Origin: an uncultured Clostridia bacterium
GTDB lineage: Bacteria > Bacillota > Clostridia > Peptostreptococcales > Anaerovoracaceae
Assembly: GCA_934247125.1 (NCBI GenBank)
Contig: CAKQIZ010000076.1
Location: 1 to 8,494 of the forward strand
DNA: 8,494 bases
Direction of reading: 5' to 3'
The notes under the pieces are model-generated. The model had not been told where the DNA came from, ran no database searches, and worked only from the letters and a program-made list of their open reading frames with translations. Shown piece after piece: positions 7,683 to 8,494 of this stretch. Made by a program: the position numbers and the translations under genes. Position 1 is the stretch's first letter; each line of letters starts with the position of its first letter.

Positions 7683-7786
7683 ACTGATCCTCACTTAACT
7701 AAATTTTCCTTCTGGTTATGACGAATAATTATTTCACGAAAGATTGACAGTTCCAGCTTTTTATCGCTTTCATATCTTTCGCATGT

Positions 7787-7810
7787 ATTATACTTACAAA
7801 CATCGTGCCA
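7787..7810 (-). promoter_or_regulatory. Candidate promoter of the APC permease: sigma-54-like -24/-12 element with adjacent TATAAT
   Basis: On the minus strand, TTGGCACG (7804-7811) is followed by four bases and TTGTA (7795-7799). The sigma-54 consensus is TGGCACG-N4-TTGCW, so the -24 part is perfect and the -12 part has one mismatch, T for the usually conserved C. The start would be near 7784, about 100 bases before the ATG. A perfect TATAAT (7787-7792) lies just downstream, but I see no good -35 at 16-18 bases from it (CGAGTT at 17). Either form of RNA polymerase could be used; the sequence alone does not decide. Confidence 0.45.
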
Positions 7811-7860
7811 ACTCGACAAACAATCGTTGAATTTTTATCTTCGCTAGCCTGCACACATTG

Positions 7861-7875
7861 AAATTTCAGAGAATT
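7861..7875. promoter_or_regulatory. Candidate CodY box upstream of the permease
   Basis: AAATTTCAGAGAATT matches the CodY consensus AATTTTCWGAAAATT at 13 of 15 positions. CodY is the GTP- and branched-chain-amino-acid-responsive repressor of Gram-positive bacteria, and amino acid permeases are typical targets. The site is about 60 bases upstream of the candidate promoter, a position open to repression or to interference with an activator. AT-rich intergenic DNA raises the chance rate, so this is a candidate only. Confidence 0.4.
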
Positions 7876-7953
7876 TTTTGATTTTCTCTATACAAAAAAC
7901 ATAACACATACATTTGATAACAGCCTTATGAAATGCAAAAATATGCTTCTGCA

Positions 7954-8004
7954 AAAGAAATTTCTTTCACAAACTATGAAAAATTTTTCCTTGCACGAAA
8001 TTTC
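7954..8004. repeat. Cluster of GAAATTTC-type palindromes in the permease upstream region
   Basis: The 326-base gap from 7683 to 8008 has no gene that I can support. Its upstream end holds three adjacent perfect palindromes: AAAGAAATTTCTTT (7954-7967), GAAAAATTTTTC (7978-7989) and GAAATTTC (7997-8004). A fourth related one, TGAAATTTCA (7859-7868), overlaps the CodY-like site. They lie about 60-200 bases upstream of the candidate -12 element, the range in which activator sites for sigma-54 promoters are usually found. They could bind a dimeric regulator or may reflect AT-rich composition. Confidence 0.4.
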
Positions 8005-8008
8005 CCTC

Positions 8009-8048
8009 AAAAAAAACAGCCGCATCAGTTTTCTTTCTGATACGGCTG
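8009..8048 (-). terminator. Intrinsic terminator of the feoB / Cys-rich protein transcript
   Basis: On the minus strand, CAGCCGTATCAG pairs with CTGATGCGGCTG over 12 bp around an eight-base loop (8017-8048), followed by eight T residues (8016 down to 8009). The only imperfect pair is a U-G wobble when read on the minus strand; on the plus strand it would be a C-A mismatch. This asymmetry supports minus-strand transcription and fits the gene ending at 8109. Confidence 0.95.
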
Positions 8049-8108
8049 AACATGATTTCAATTTTATCAGCTGCCAGTATGTTGTATAAACTCACATATC
8101 ATGCCATT

Positions 8109-8288
8109 TCATATATCGCTGTCATCTTTTATGACTCTGCTGCTTTTTCTCCTTTGGCATTTTGACGCACCGCAGCATGCGCAGTTTTCACCGCATGACG
8201 ATATCAGTTTTTTCTTTTTTATTATCGCTGCTGCCGCTATAAACAGCACTGCTATTATTATGATAATAACTATACTCGCAGTATTCAT
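8109..8288 (-). CDS. Small Cys-rich single-pass membrane protein, FeoB-associated type
   Basis: This 59-residue protein begins MNTASIVIIIIIAVLFIAAA, an N-terminal transmembrane helix (about 5-23), followed by the positive stop KKKK (24-27). A cytoplasmic Cys cluster SCGENCACCGASKC follows, with Cys32, 36, 38, 39 and 44, and then a charged tail rich in Lys, Arg and Asp. This layout fits the FeoB-associated Cys-rich membrane protein family, short proteins encoded directly after feoB whose cysteines may bind iron or assist ferrous iron transport; the exact role is not established. GAGGGTG lies seven bases before the ATG at 8288. It is 81 bases downstream of feoB on the same strand, and a strong terminator follows 60 bases after the stop, so it probably shares the feoB transcript. 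The family assignment rests on architecture and neighbour, not a residue-level alignment. Confidence 0.87.
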   Translation of the reverse strand: MNTASIVIIIIIAVLFIAAAAIIKKKKLISSCGENCACCGASKCQRRKSSRVIKDDSDI

Positions 8289-8369
8289 ACAAACACACCC
8301 TCGTTAAATGCAACGCTATAGCACATCTTTCATTTGCCTGCCGGTTTGATGTGGTCTATGCCGATCCCG

Positions 8370-8494
8370 TTATGCGATCCCCGCAACCACACCTAAAATA
8401 TGCACTGCATACGCTATACACCAGGCGATCACGCACTGTATAACAACAGTCGCCACAGCAGCTCTGGCTCCCCCCATCTCACGTTTCACAGTTG
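8370..8494 (-). CDS. feoB: Ferrous iron transport protein B (FeoB), C-terminal fragment
   Basis: The last 40 codons are present and the gene enters from the right edge. The peptide reads TVKREMGGARAAVATVVIQC, then a hydrophobic stretch VIAWCIAYAVHILGVVAGIA and a TAA stop at 8370-8372. FeoB proteins end with a conserved (T)xxREMG segment followed by a final transmembrane helix starting with a Q(T/C) and AW/AY pattern, which fits well. FeoB is the GTP-driven Fe2+ permease of the cytoplasmic membrane. The Cys-rich small protein directly downstream, a common FeoB companion, strengthens the call. The GTPase domain and gate helices lie outside the window, so their integrity cannot be judged. Confidence 0.88.
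   Translation of the reverse strand, partial: TVKREMGGARAAVATVVIQCVIAWCIAYAVHILGVVAGIA

Noticed and set aside
7694..7694. GTG as the permease start codon, adding four residues
   Set aside because: The GTG overlaps the ribosome binding site of the ATG at 7682 and has no well-spaced site of its own; the nearest purine-rich stretch is about 12 bases away.
7722..7736. GAATAATTATTTC in the permease leader, considered as an ArgR/AhrC box
   Set aside because: Only the core GAAT-AATT-ATT agrees; the outer arm positions of the TGAAT-N4-ATTCA pattern fail, and AT-rich leaders give such matches by chance.
1..8494. CRISPR array, tRNA, rRNA, T-box or other riboswitch, prophage or mobile element
   Set aside because: No regular repeat-spacer pattern, no clover-leaf or CCA-type tRNA ends, no T-box core before the permease and no integrase or transposase motifs were found on either strand.

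Overview
The window reads as chromosome from a low- to mid-GC Gram-positive anaerobe, most likely a member of the Clostridia. This is an inference. It rests on an HrcA/CIRCE heat-shock control region, an AddA-type (not RecB-type) recombination nuclease, strong GGAGG-like ribosome binding sites, a FeoB gene followed by a small Cys-rich membrane protein, and housekeeping sigma-A style promoters. I see no phage genes, intact insertion sequence, CRISPR array, tRNA or rRNA.

Layout from left to right. Positions 1-66 hold the first 22 codons of hrcA on the minus strand, preceded by a textbook CIRCE operator and a TTGACA-17-TAAATT promoter (83-148). Next comes addA (248-3772, minus), a full-length helicase-nuclease without its usual partner addB beside it. 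A 124-bp divergent control region separates addA from gpmI (3897-5420, plus), the cofactor-independent phosphoglycerate mutase. The best -35 elements of these two genes fall on the same bases. gpmI is followed by a GC-rich repeat stretch and an intrinsic terminator. That terminator faces the terminator of a small unrecognised acidic protein gene (5737-6042, minus), which has its own good promoter.

The right third is a minus-strand series. It starts with the 3' end of feoB (8370-8494), then a 59-residue Cys-rich single-pass membrane protein that the gene finder track missed (8109-8288), then a very clear terminator (8009-8048). A regulatory gap (7683-8008) follows, and then a 12-helix APC-family amino acid permease (6279-7682) with its own terminator. 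The gap upstream of the permease is the most interesting non-coding part of the window: it has a sigma-54-like -24/-12 element, a close match to the CodY box, and several GAAATTTC-type palindromes.

Most genes here are single transcription units with their own promoters or terminators; the exception is the feoB/Cys-rich pair, which probably shares a transcript for ferrous iron uptake. I found no convincing new multi-gene system. The value of the window lies in the missed small gene and in the regulatory architecture.
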